A DNA stretch of 64,000 bases from Oscheius dolichura (lineage: Eukaryota > Nematoda > Chromadorea > Rhabditida > Rhabditidae). Under the pieces are notes generated by a model. That model made no database searches and was not told the DNA's origin. It saw nothing but the letters and a program-made list of their open reading frames with translations. Position 1 is the first letter of the stretch. The number at the start of each line of letters is the position of its first letter. The DNA lies in assembly GCA_932521035.1 (NCBI GenBank), contig OW051492.1:1302001-1366000 (forward strand), written 5' to 3'. Both the position numbers and the translations under genes were made by a program. This document shows, one piece after another, positions 29,231 to 41,907 of the stretch.

Positions 29231-30550
29231 TTAATTTGAGGACCGCCAATTCTCTACGAGAAATTTCTTCCATGATTTTACTTTGAAGTCGTACCCATTT
29301 GCTGTCACATCGTAGTCCATAATCTGAAAACAAAGAATATAAGACGAAGTAAAAAGATATTGCAAAATTCCCCCCGTTGCGTGGTTGATTGTTTTTCCGG
29401 AAAAAAACTAGGCTTTTCTTTGTGAGCACTCGACCATAATGCCGTTGTGTGGGAAAGACCAGAAGGCGAGCAAAAATCATATTATTTACTGGACAAAATA
29501 TATCATTCCGCTCAATAAATTCAACGTAACAAGTCAGTTGTTGTATCCTCTTTAGAATTTCGAAATTTTACCTGAAATTATAAAAATAACAAACCTCTGT
29601 TCGGTCTACTTCTGCTAGGTCAGCATTATCCGGATGAGGATTCAAGAAAACATCGATTACATCTTCTTTTTGTACCTGAAAACAATAATTTTATACAAGT
29701 TCAAAAAGAGGATAATGAACTGATCTTCCAGACAGCGAATTTGAGCTAAATTAGCTTCGCGAGATTGCTATACGATACTTATCGCTAAATTAATGAAAAA
29801 CACGGGTTCTTTTCTGGCTAATTATCGCGATGTGTCACCGATGAGACAGTGCAATTGAATATTCTAGTAGTATCCAAAAAATCGCAATTTCCTGAACCAA
29901 AGACCAAATAAAGCATACGTTGTAGGACTTCTTCGTGACGATATCCTCATTTACTCGCACTTTTCCTCCAGATAATAGCTTTTCCACTATCCTGAAACAT
30001 ACCATTTTATATTCATTCTTTCTCAAGCAATATTTTATATGTCTTCCCCCATAAAATTACGAATAAAGGCAATCGGAAACAGGTAAGAGAAACCGGAAAT
30101 ATCGAATCATAATTAAAGATATAGAGTAATCTCAGAACGAGATGAAAGGTGAATTACAAAAAGATGACATCATCAACATTTCAATGAAGTTCAAAAACAT
30201 TTCAACGAAAGCAGCCACCCTCATCAATTTCCTGTTTTTAGCTGGTTATCTAAAGAGTTCATCTGCATTCAATTACCCTAGCAATGAAGTTAGATTCTAG
30301 CAGAGGAGACAAAAACACATTTCGCATATAAAAATAGATGAATAAATACTTACGAGCTGCTGTTACCGGTGGCTCTGTTGACAAATGTATCTAGTCTTCT
30401 GCTGCCGGATTTTAATGTCTTCAATTTGTAATCCTTTGGCAATCCATCATCTCCTAATTCTACTTGTTTACTATAACCAGAAGATCTTGATAAATGCAGA
30501 CATCGTGCTCCTATTCTTGTAAATGGAGCTCTCACAGAAAGTATGAACAT
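29231..30550 (-). CDS. Mitochondrial S4-like RNA-binding protein (MTRES1/C6orf203 type), 147 aa
   Basis: Four exons: 30550-30354, 29991-29919, 29675-29595, 29323-29231. The N-terminus (MFILSVRAPFTRIGARCLHL) is basic and amphipathic, as in mitochondrial presequences. The body has the S4-like core RRLDTFVNRATGNSSSIV, GGKVRVNEDIVTKKSYNV and VQKEDVIDVFLNP, and ends in VKSWKKFLVENWRSSN. This pattern matches the MTRES1/C6orf203 family, which binds RNA and supports mitochondrial transcription or ribosome function in animals. The start ATG lies 103 bp after the eEFSec stop. Between them are AATAAA, a U-rich stretch and an acceptor TTTTATTACAG at 30570-30560, the arrangement of a trans-spliced downstream cistron. 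AATAAA follows at about 29200. Confidence 0.92.
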
Positions 30551-30560
30551 TTTAATTCTT

Positions 30561-30653
30561 ATTGCCTGTAATAAAATACAATTTCAACAGGAAACAGATA
30601 ACATTTGTATAAAAACAAAGTAATTAACCAACAACAAGATATATTTAGATTTA
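30561..30653 (-). promoter_or_regulatory. Operon-type intercistronic region (poly(A) signal plus trans-splice acceptor)
   Basis: The upstream stop is embedded in AGCTAATAAATC, which supplies the poly(A) signal. A U-rich spacer follows and ends in the acceptor TTTTATTACAG, 11 bases before the downstream ATG. A spacing of about 100 bp with these signals is what C. elegans operons use for SL2-type trans-splicing. Confidence 0.7.
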
Positions 30654-32561
30654 TTAGCTATTTACAATCTCTGGAACATATGATTTTATTGTTTTATCAT
30701 GTAAATATTTCTTCAAATGCAAATTAACCGTGACTGGCTTACCTTCTGCTAATGATGTTTCAGCTTCTTCACTCAATGGCTTCGAAAAGACTAACCGAGC
30801 TTTTCCACTCTTTCCAAAGCTGCTTTCGATTTTTCCAATATCACCCGTCGAGAGAACAATTGTCATTCCTTCAAAAATGCTCATCTTGGTTTCCTTCTTG
30901 AACAGCGAGTTACATATGGCACTTTTATTATTTTCTATCCTATAAAAATTTATTTCGATGGATAAAATAATGAATAAACCTTTCTAACTGACCTTCCCTA
31001 TGTTTTCGGACGAATCGTTTTACCGACTGTAGATTAGGTAGAGTTTCTAATAATTTGCCATAGAAAGCAAAACGACAACCTTTGCCTAAAATCATAATAA
31101 ATAAATCACAACTAGAAGTTCAAACCTTGATGATCTAATTTCGAGGCGATATAAAAAAAGCCGGCGCGGATGAAAACGGGCCGATCTAGTTCCAATACAG
31201 CAATACATGGAGACGACAGCGACGGAAGCAGCTCGTAATCTTCTGAAATCGAATAAAATAATTAAAAAATCCAAGAAAAATTACCTGATGTGGATGGTTT
31301 ATCTAAAGCTTCTTGTTTTGCTTTTAGGAAAGTGCATTCGGCCATAAGGGTTTCGAACCCTGTTGAGATATGTATTTTAGAACCTAAATAAATGCAAATA
31401 AATAATTACAAAAAGACACCTGATGAGACTGTTCCTTTGTAGAATTGGATTGGTATTACCGAGCAAAAAACACATTTTACTTCTTGAAGATCACCGGGGA
31501 GACATACTGAAAATCATTTTTTAACTGAATAAAAAATAAAACTCACTCATTGTCCGTGAAATTTGATCTGATGGTAAATTTTGTAATAAAATGGCTGCTC
31601 TTTCTCCAATCGGTACTTCATCCATCTTCGCTTTCCAACTTTCGAGTCCTTTTACTTTTCGTACTTCTTTTAGGGACGGTATTTCGACTTCTTGATTTAT
31701 TCTGGAAGAAATCAAACATTGTAAAACAAAGAAAGTGGAACTCACTTGATGGCTCCATCTAAAACAGTTCCCGTTAATACTGTACCCTTTCCTTTGATAG
31801 GAAAGCAATGATCTACAGCAATTAATAACCTACAGTGTAAAAAATTACATTAAAATGTTTGTAGAATCTACCTTCCAGAATCATATCGACTTGGGGTAAA
31901 TAAACATCTTTCCAGCGCCTTCATCAGGTCTTCTAAATGCCCTTCTGATGGAGTCGTCAAAGAAAGTGGAACCAGAGGCGTAGATTCCGAAATCCCTAAT
32001 GCTTTCAGTCCCTTTTTGACTCGATTTGATATTACTGGTAACTAAATAACACAAATAAAGAAATAAAAATATACAAACCTCAGAACTTTGAACCAGATCA
32101 ATTTTATTGAGAACAATTACAACCTTCTCTGGGCAAAAAATGGAGCACAGTAGTAGGTGTTCTGCTGTTTGCGGTTGTATTCCCGATGAGGCATCAATAA
32201 CCTGTAAAAATAAGATTTCAAAAAACTGACAATATAAGAAAATAATAAAAAAAACTTACAACTACAGCCAAATCGAACACAGAACTGGCTGCTAACACTG
32301 CCCGTATAAGTCCTGCATGTCCTGGGCAGTCGACAAGAGCTAGTCGTCGCCCCGCAACAAAGCAACATGAAAATCTAAAGCAAAAAAAGAATAAAAAATG
32401 AAAAGAACAAGACAAACTAACCCTAAATCGAGAGTATTTCTTCTTCCTCCTTTATCAGCGTGTTTGTCGAACGCATTGGTGCTCGCCATTTCCGCTATTG
32501 CCCTGGTTAGCGTTGTTTTTCCAGAATCCACATGGCCAAGAATTCCAACGTTTAGAGACAT
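30654..32561 (-). CDS. selb-1: Selenocysteine-specific elongation factor eEFSec, 493 aa
   Basis: Eleven exons: 32561-32422, 32374-32260, 32201-32079, 32041-31872, 31829-31746, 31701-31547, 31506-31420, 31383-31285, 31242-31126, 31085-30980, 30939-30654. It delivers Sec-tRNA to the ribosome at recoded UGA codons. GTPase motifs: G1 GHVDSGKT (9-16), G3 DCPGH (62-66), G4 NKID (117-120). The G2 region reads RRNTLDLG instead of the usual RGITLDLG, keeping the Thr. The beta-barrel domains (GKGTVLTGTVLDGAI) and the C-terminal part (LFKKETKMSIFEGMTI, STGDIGKIESSFGKSGKARL) match the family and separate it from EF-Tu and eIF2-gamma. The acceptor ATTTTCAG abuts the ATG, suggesting trans-splicing. The gene implies selenoprotein synthesis in this species. 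Confidence 0.97.
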
Positions 32562-32904
32562 CTGAAAATGATAAAATTGAGCTTATCAAAGGAAAATATC
32601 AAGTAAGAATACAAGAGAATAAGAAGCAAACGACAAATAATGCATTCAAGGGGGGAAACTCATTTCTGCATTCGCCGGCGCGTCTTGTTCACTTTTTCCT
32701 TCTTATTCAGTATATTTCTTTGAAACTAACTCGAATTCTAACATTTTCTCAATAGCATATATGTTTATTATATATAAAACTACTATATATACTATATATA
32801 ACATCTGCCCATAGAAAATAAAGGTAAGAATAAAAGGAAACCCATAGATATACAGAAAAGCCCATAATAATACTGTGTTAGAGAAAAATCAAATCAGCCG
32901 TTGC

Positions 32905-34491
<1,587 letters not shown>

Positions 34492-35314
34492 CTTGCTACT
34501 GACAGCGGAAATTGTATTGTGGGGCGGTTTTTATTTTGGGAGTGGCTTGGGAATGCAAGATAAGACAGATTCAGACGGGAGGGAGCCGGAATAGACAACA
34601 CAGGTGACAGAAAAGAGGAAAGCGAGGCAATGCCTGTATGGGTACTTTTAGAAGAGAGTCAGAAACATTCTGACTATGGTTTTACTATCAAATTGAGTCA
34701 TTTTGTCTGTGGAATGCATCGACATATTAGAAAATGAAGAAAAATAGACACATTTTGTAGAAAAACGGCAAGAATAGAATGTTCCGTTGTAAAAAGACCA
34801 GGTACACGATGTTTACACACCGTAATTTGTAAAATTTGTTGAAACAGACGGTTTTCAAATTATTCATTCTCGTTTTCCGCTGCTTTGTGAATGATAAATT
34901 TACTTCACTTTCGACATTTTGTGACTTTCTAAAATGGAAGAGCTATAGAAGAATACGAACAACTAGTTTTGAAAAGGGGAAACACATAAAAATTGATGTA
35001 ATTTGAACTTTTCAAGCGAAGACGTGGTATTTTTCGTATTTTCCGTTGAACGTGGCGTTATATTGGCCCTTTTCCAGCTTTAGCCATGAAAAGTCATCAA
35101 AAAGGAACACCAAGACTAGATAACCTGTAGTTAGATACAAATGGAATAGAAGAAATGGCGAAAACAATACAGGCATCAAGCGAGAAGAGGAGAGATTCGC
35201 TCAGATAGGTCACGCATTGTAATGTCCACGTTGGCTGGCTGTGTGTCGCCGCCTCCTCCTCTTTCCGGAATTGGGGAATCATATACTTTGTTTATTTAGC
35301 TCTCTGATCAAATT

Positions 35315-35328
35315 GGGGGGGGGGGGGG
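35315..35328. repeat. Poly-G tract of 14 bases
   Basis: A plain run of G just downstream of the peroxin-11 stop codon, in its presumed 3' flank. Confidence 0.9.
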
Positions 35329-35355
35329 ATATAAACATCAGTTAGGGGGTATAAT

Positions 35356-36538
35356 TTAGAAAACTTTATAAAATCCAATAAGAGAAGCGATGAGAGAGAA
35401 CGTGGCCGTTTGCCGCGGTGTCAGCTTTCCTGCCCATAAGAACTGAAATAGATTTCATCAATTGTCTGCCTTTTTATTTGGTCTGTCGGGGGAGAAAAAT
35501 GCTGCCGAAATGTAACCATTGAGATCTATTGATTTTTACATTTTCTACCCATGAAAATAATAAAATCTCCGGGGGTAATCAAACAAAAAGGACGGGATCA
35601 AACGATCGTGGGCTTTTGAAGATTTCATTACTCATTTTTTACTTTTATAACTGATTGTTTATGTTATTTTGTAGAGCATTTTATGAATTATAAGATGCTG
35701 TAAAAAGTTATCCAATATTTTGCTCTCAAAAAAATCTGCAGCCATTTTTATGCCACTAACTCTTCGCTTGCTTATTTTCCGTCTATTCTGTACATTTTCC
35801 TCTTATTTTGTTCGTTCAGTTCCGGAGAAACGCTTCTTATCTCTTCTCACTCATAGTGTTTGATTATTTTCTCCATAAGGGATCACAAATTCCTCGTACC
35901 TGATGAGGCAGTGAGTGAATGGCCGAGATGAAGTCACTCCCCAACCCGACTAATGAAATTATGTCCTCCTTTGCCTTTTCAATGGACTTTTTCTTCAATA
36001 TCAGATTTATCTGAAGGATTTTTTGCTGTTTTTGGGGGTAAAACTTACGTGTTTTACTATTCCAGCAAAGAGAGCAGCTATCCAAAGATAGAGACACCAT
36101 CTCCACAATTTTGGAGAGTCGAAGTTCAATAATTTGGCATCCGTCAGCCAGGCGAGGAGTTCCACGACTCCGTAGACGGTATAAACTCCAGTGACGGTAG
36201 CATTGCAAGCATAATCCAGCTGAAAAAAAGATTGGTATTAAAAAGAGTAAATCAAATATGAAATGAAGTAAAAATTGAAATAAGACGAAAAAACTTACAT
36301 GATCTGTTGGCTTGTGATGTAGAAGATGTTTACAAGCCTTGATCATCGCTGGGTGGTTCAATTGTCTCAGCACTAGACGAGCAGAACTGAGCTGCTTGGC
36401 CAAAGCCAGGATGGCATCCTTCTGATCCGACGTCTGGGCTCTCAATTGGAGCCAGAAAGCCAACGAACGAATAGCTTTATCCCTCCCGGGATAGGTTTGT
36501 AATACACGGACAACGGAATCCAAATCGGGACTAGTCAT
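35356..36538 (-). CDS. prx-11: Peroxisomal membrane protein PEX11-like, 202 aa
   Basis: Four exons: 36538-36299, 36219-36049, 36010-35900, 35442-35356. PEX11 proteins bend the peroxisomal membrane and promote elongation and division. The N-terminus (MTSPDLDSVVRVLQTYPGRD, AIRSLAFWLQL) matches the amphipathic membrane-shaping region of the PEX11C/gamma class. Exon 2 contains a membrane stretch (WRWCLYLWIAALFAGI). The last exon, after a 457-nt intron, encodes FLWAGKLTPRQTATFSLIAS and a short hydrophobic end, closing the family's C-terminal membrane segment. Without it the frame would end at 35864 after the LPHQ donor; the family match shows that splicing is right. Acceptor ATCTATTTCAG precedes the last exon. 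Confidence 0.93.
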
Positions 36539-37121
36539 TTTACAGGTGAAGAGAAGAAGTAAAGACGAGAGAATATAAAAGCAGGGTACGGAGTACACAG
36601 CCGACCACCACAAAAATGTCCCGCGTGTTCCAAAAGGGTCAGGCTACGTTCTAGTGTTGTCTCCGGTCTATCGGAGTGTGTCGCGTGAAATAATCAATTA
36701 CGCGTGATGGAATACGGCTTTATCAGCTGGAAAGTCGAGACTCAAAATGGCAAAGGCTGACTACAATGGGTTGTAATAAATTATACGGCACAAATAGTAC
36801 TATTTCAGCTGAATTTTAGGATTATTCGAGTATTTCGAGAAAAATCATGTTTTCTAGGAAAAATGGGGAGAATGCTTATTATACGACCTTCTTTTGTTGT
36901 AATGATGAAAAGAGACGACTACATGAAGTTTAGAAGTAATACAATCGGGGATTTGAAAGAAAACCATGCATTTCAAATCAAAAGAAGACTGACCTTTTAC
37001 TCATCGATATTTTCATCGAAGACAGTGTTTCCTTCACCAAGAGAACTTATTGGGCATGAAGTAACAATGAAACAAGTAACAAAACACCAACGAAAAAGAT
37101 GGATTTCAATATTTCTCACCT

Positions 37122-37198
37122 GAATTTTGAGAAGATCCCAGAAGAAGATTGCGAACGTCAAAACTGCAGTTGAAAACCGCGGCGAATCAGCCTGAACC
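37122..37198 (-). other. Exon-like segment with membrane-type translation (unassigned)
   Basis: Between a good acceptor (GAAATTCAG) and a good donor (CAG followed by GTGAGAAAT) on the minus strand, one frame is open and reads VQADSPRFSTAVLTFAIFFW and a few more residues, a membrane-like stretch. I could not connect it in phase to convincing exons on either side. It lies between two divergent genes and might be part of a small unannotated gene or chance. Confidence 0.2.
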
Positions 37199-37443
37199 TG
37201 AATTTCAAATTTTCAAGCCATGTGAAAGTAATTCTGTCTTTTTTTTTCTCTCTCGCACACCGTTTCTTGCTGCTTGTTTTTGCCAAAAAATGAGGTGGAT
37301 ATTGTAAACCTGATCCACCTTTTGATACTTCAGTTGACGAAATATAGTCAAACTAATGCAGTACTATTGTTTTTCTTCTTTTTGTGTTCTTCTTTCAGTT
37401 TCTTTATCTTTCTATATTTTTTCAGCCTTCCCTGTCCGTTGAG

Positions 37444-38240
37444 ATGTTCATCCGCTCGTTAATCGTCTGCTCATTTCTGATGGGAGCTGTTTTCACTGGT
37501 AATATCGACAAAGCGAGGAAAGATTTTGCTGCTTCTGTTCCATCGAAAGAGATCGTGATTTCATCGGAGGAGGTCGAGATTTCTACCGAAAACAAGGATC
37601 AAATTTTAGTGGGTTTACTTTATTTGTTTTTTCTTTGAACAATTGCTGGCTAATGTATTTAGTAGATACTATTCCACCGTACACATGCACCAGCCACCAA
37701 TTTTTTTTTTTGGAAGACGCCTCTAAGGGTATTTGACCATGCTGATCACATTTTACTTGATTATTCTTACTGCTTATTTCGGCGCTGTGGTCAGCATGGT
37801 CAAAAGACTTCTACACAAGCATGTTCAAATTTGGTGGCTGAGAAATTTAGTATAGAATAGTAACTTTTAGTTTAGCTTTCAATTCTAAAGCCATGAATTT
37901 TCAATATCTCAATCATTAGCTCCTCATTATCATCTTGTTTTCAGGAAGACATCGACATCATAAGGCGCCAGTACCTCGACCTCCGCAACAAATACAACGC
38001 CTGGATGGAAGATCCCTACCATAAGAATGTCATAGCACCTGCTGCAATTGGAGCAGTCTCTGCCCTCGTGACGATGATCTTCCTCTGCATTCTTTTCTGC
38101 TGGTGCAAGTAAGCTTACATTTTAACGTGTGTTCATTTTGATTTTCCAGAAGATGCATCTCCACGCGGCTCGGCTACAGGAACCTCAACGAATCGCAGAC
38201 TGGATTGTTTGGACCTCGCATCGCCTCTCACGACTCCTGA
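37444..38240 (+). CDS. Small type I membrane protein, 139 aa, unrecognised
   Basis: Three exons: 37444-37608, 37945-38108, 38150-38240. Residues 1-19 are a signal peptide (MFIRSLIVCSFLMGAVFTG). A short, charged luminal or extracellular part ends in a helix-prone stretch (EEDIDIIRRQYLDLRNKY). A transmembrane segment follows (about 82-104, GAVSALVTMIFLCILFCWC), then a basic cysteine-containing tail (KKRCISTRLGYRNLNESQTG) of about 35 residues. I do not recognise the family. The cytoplasmic KKR and the YRNL motif, which fits a Tyr-based sorting signal YxxL, are visible but their use is inference. Intron 1 contains a hairpin element. The Met chosen is the first after an acceptor-like TTTTTTCAG. 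Confidence 0.8.
37691..37840. mobile_element. Hairpin element in intron 1 of the small membrane-protein gene
   Basis: Outer arms CAGCCACCAATTT and AAATTTGGTGGCTG pair, and inner arms TTGACCATGCTGATCAC and GTGGTCAGCATGGTCAA pair, around a 40-bp centre. No coding capacity. Length about 150 bp fits a MITE. Confidence 0.7.
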
Positions 38241-39845
38241 TTACATTAGTTTTATTTAATTTGTCAAGTTTTATCCGATTATTAAATACTTTTTACCTAT
38301 TGTGTGCTTTTATCTAGACTTCTGTTTAGCAGCAGTATATATTTAGCTTGCTCTTTATATTTTGCAGAATAGTTAGCCCTTGAAATCACATACACAATAA
38401 GATGTAATGGATAATTTTCAGAAATTTCTAAAATGGACTATGTTGACATGCTAGAATCATACAAAGCTCGAGTACATTTGGATCATCTGTGGTGGACAAC
38501 TCCGACTATAGCATAGCCACTAATGGTGTAATGCCAGAGAAACCGTGAACGAACGGTAAGGCACTTGCTCGTGTGCGAGACTCGGATAGCGGACAGCGAG
38601 CCTTCTTCAACTTCTTGGTAGCGAAGATGGAGCCGCTCTTCTTGGCTAGAATAGCGCGATGTCTTCCGTATGAATTCGTGCTCGTTTCCTTCTTTTCCGG
38701 GTTGCATATACCTCGCCGTCGTTCATCTACTGCCCCCTCCCTTTTCCGACCAATTAGCAATGTTGCTCTACATCTACCAGTGTTGTTTCTATTAGAACAT
38801 AGGACATAGTAACCCTTTTTTTAGAGTAAAATAGTCAAATTTCGCCTGTTTTTTTCCTAATATAAAGCAATTAATCCCCACTACTTTTTGGAAAGAAATT
38901 TCTATTGTGGAGGGGTATTGCTGGAGTATCTGTAGATCATCTCGGGGCATCTCTCGCCCATCGTTGTAGATTGTTTGTCCGGGTTATTTTTTCTTCTATT
39001 TGTATCAGGTATTATAAACGGCTGACAACGTACTTTTAGATATTAACCTCTTACATTTTCATCTTATCCAATGGCATTACCTCAACACGCTCCTCGTCGC
39101 CTAGTATGATTTTTTTCTTCATTTTTCCCCTTGCAAAGTCAAACAGACTCCCCGCGTCCGTTTGAATCTAGAGCCGTTCTGGCCCGATCCCATCGGACTC
39201 TTCTTTTCGACTGGTTACCGTAATCCCAGGCAATCAAAGCCGAAGTTTGGGCGTGTTTTTCCTTGCAAATATGAGTATTCCGCATCCAAAATCAGGGGAC
39301 AAAAACGATTTTTCCCCAGTATCTGAGCCGGATAAGGATAAAAACCCTTTTTTTCAGCCTAACGATGCGGGTAAAGCTATTATCCAGGCTCAGAATATAC
39401 CACAAATCAAATCTGCCGACAACGACACGAAAAAGGACAAGCGACCTAGGCCGTCTTGTGGACAAAGATACAACACGAATAACGACACAAATAAATACAG
39501 GCTATACAGCCAAGGGGAAGAGCGACATGGCTCCGACGGGTCGAGATCAACTCTCTAACACCGACCCCTCACAACTCTCCTAAAAATATGGGGAAAAACA
39601 ATTGGTGCGCTAAATTTAGCGTGGGCAAGAAAATGGTACATGGGGGCGCGCTAAAACTTCTTGGGGCTGTCTTGGTTCACTGTCTTCTGTGGCTCCGGTA
39701 CAGTGGTCATTGTTAGAAATGATACCGCAACCTTCTCCAGAAAAACAAACTGCTGAGACGAAAAGCTGTATGGTTCACTTCTTTCTTACGCTGCTCAAAT
39801 ACAACGCCCATCTGCTCGGAATGAACATGGTACGCCCATCTTTTC
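38241..39845. other. Intergenic stretch with uncertain open frames
   Basis: Overlapping frames on both strands at 38483-38809 and a frame at 39271-39558 (+, MSIPHPKSGDKNDF start) are open, but I can attach no family, no splice partner and no convincing start context to them. They could be remnants of a transposon or an upstream exon of the gene at 39.8 kb. Confidence 0.4.
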
Positions 39846-40570
39846 ATGGCTTTCCAGCACCGATTACAGTTTCACCCTAACCTCGACGGTCTATGCAAAG
39901 AGCACAGCGATATGGTGAAAAAAACAAGGCAAGAAAATCATGTGTATATGCAGGCTTGCAGAATTATAGAAGAAGTAAAAGATAAACAGACGGTAAGGCT
40001 TCTTGATTGAGTAATTCGATCAATTTTACAGCCAAAAGTAGAAACACTCGCTTTTACTAACTTTTTCCACCGTTATACTAATTCTACATATGACGACAAT
40101 TTCGAAAACATAAAGGTGAACTTGAGAGATTAATTGGGAGTTTACCCGTTTTAGGAGGCGATTATTGATTATGGTGGAGTTTCCATAACGTTTACTGTAA
40201 ACGATGCATACTGAGCTCTCAGAGGGCAAACTATTCCAAGTGCTATTCCATTTTTGTAAATACACCAATTTTTTTTTCAGCCGCACCTCCTATGCCAAAA
40301 GCGGAAAAGAAAGATATGCACGCTAGTGTTGCGATCGGATGGAAGGTTGACGGGGACAAGAAACTGATTTTATTTCAAGACGGGTAGAGAGCTCATTTTA
40401 TTGCCATCGGTACTGTTTTTAGTCGTGGAGCAGAGTTTGGGAAAGACGGATTAATCTATATTGCACACAATGATAGGCGCATGGCTCAAGAGGCGTATTT
40501 TATTCAAAAGCTCAATTTCAGAGAAGAAAAGGACGAGCCAAAATCAAAAAGATCAAAATTGTGCTGTTAA
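39846..40570 (+). CDS. Unrecognised spliced gene, about 166 aa
   Basis: Model: 39846-39992, 40032-40115, 40155-40173, 40281-40383, 40423-40570. Each junction has GT..AG ends and keeps frame. The translation starts MAFQHRLQFHPNLDGLCKEH, continues with a helical charged segment (MVKKTRQENHVYMQACRIIE) and a second block (VAIGWKVDGDKKLILFQDGR, LIYIAHNDRRMAQEAYFIQK), and ends in a basic tail KSKRSKLCC. I do not recognise the protein. The third exon is only 19 nt, which weakens the model, and an earlier start with upstream exons around 39719 would require an implausible 28-nt intron. The basic C-terminus might be a nuclear localisation signal, by inference only. Confidence 0.5.
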
Positions 40571-41471
40571 TTTAACTTTGTATATCCTTTCCTCCCCTTG
40601 TTTATTTTTTTACCTCCTGTATCTGCTTTCTCTACTCTTCATTTCGCCCTAACCATTTCATATTCCTCCTAATCTTCTTCATTTTAACCTTATTCTTCTT
40701 TTATATTTTACCTAACCGTTTTAGACTCATCCCCCTCTGTAAATTAAACATTAACCCTCGCATTTTAAAAAAAAATCTTTATCATTGTGGTATCCTATAC
40801 AAAATAAATAAAATATAGAATACGAGTACCATTTTAACACTTGTGTTTTTCAGAATAACCCGAATTCTAGCAGAATGTTCCTCCGCATAGTTATTAACGG
40901 TGAAGCAAGTTCTCCTCAGTCGAAGGTATGTCGCTGGGGAAAGCTGTAAAGGGGAGAAAAGCCTTTTCTACAGACAGAAAAAAAAGGGGAAATGTTCGTC
41001 TCTCGGAAAATTGACGGCAGTCGTTTTGGTTCAGCTTTTCTGTTCATTGTACCGCCCTTTGAAGGGCTCCGTATTCTACCCACACTTGCTCTTAATCCAG
41101 ACAATTAAATTTTATCCGAGTCCTCGGCAGTTCTTCCATCGGCTAACACGCCTGGACTGTAACGGAAGAGAGTCTTTTTTTAACGGCTTGACTGACCAAA
41201 CTTGGCCGACTTTGAGAAAAAGGAATCAGAAATCGATCAAACGTCGCCAATTTCTCGCTGAGACCCTTCACCGCTTTTAAAAAAATTCAGTAAATATTCT
41301 TGAAATATGCCGAGTAACCTCAAAAAAGAGACAAAAACCGAAATGCTTCGAAGAGTCTCTGCCAGCGAAAAATACAAGAAGTAAAAACCAAATAAAAAAC
41401 AACATAGAAACATATCAGTTATCCGTTTATTCCCGAGTATCGTGGGGTTTTTACTGCTTTTGGATCGGAAT
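40571..41471. other. Stretch with a possible exon start and a diverged repeat
   Basis: A short frame MFLRIVINGEASSPQSK at 40874-40924 (+), behind an acceptor and before a GTATGT donor, looks exon-like, but no continuing exon was found. Around 41235-41400 the DNA resembles 51570-51830 in the same orientation (CAAACG followed by AATTTCTC and GAGAC phrases), suggesting an old duplication. Confidence 0.35.
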
Positions 41472-41582
41472 CTACCAGCTGTCCTTTTGGAAGCCTCCTT
41501 TGATCAGGCCGATGTAATCACCTCTACGGCGCTTCGGGATGAAGAAGGTTGACTTGGTTCCTCCCGTTGTAGAGGTAGCCAT
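41472..41582 (-). CDS. Micro-ORF of 36 codons, unrecognised
   Basis: The minus strand reads MATSTTGGTKSTFFIPKRRR then GDYIGLIKGGFQKDSW and a TAG, with AATAAA at 41431-41426. The sequence has protein-like composition and a basic centre. There is an in-frame TGA just upstream of the Met and no acceptor close by, so it may be a stand-alone micropeptide, a relict terminal exon, or chance. It lies directly downstream of the minus-strand ubiquitin-like gene. Confidence 0.25.
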   Translation of the reverse strand: MATSTTGGTKSTFFIPKRRRGDYIGLIKGGFQKDSW

Positions 41583-41907
41583 TTTGGGATTTCAGGTAGA
41601 GGCCGGCTCGGGTAGTATCGACGACGAGAATATCCTTGGCTAGCGATTTTTCTTTCTGTCCATTTGAGCTATGAGCTAGCTTGTTAGAATCGTCTTGACG
41701 TGCTCTACAAGACGCAGGTTAAAGTTTTAAAATTGACCAAGAAATGCCCGAGATACGGACACAAACATCCGACACTCCAGTCTACGCCCGTTTTACGCCC
41801 GAAAACGGGCGTTTTGCCCATGTATGGAGTACGGTAGACAGCTTCCACTTCAAGAAGTACAGTAAGAAACGGAGAGAAGAATTTATACAAGGAAATATAA
41901 GAAGATA

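Noticed and set aside
38483-38809. Overlapping open frames on both strands, one with a basic AILAKKSGSIFATKKLKKA stretch
   Set aside because: No identifiable family, no splice partners, and comparable openness in several frames argue for chance or a relic.
39719-39857. Upstream coding exon joined to 39858 by a 28-nt intron
   Set aside because: A 28-nt intron is shorter than any other in the window; an ATG at 39846 allows the gene to start without it.
41705-41890. 61-codon minus-strand frame as a gene
   Set aside because: It is a decayed copy of the repeat at 42.3 and 51.9 kb, with the frame lost shortly after the shared motif.
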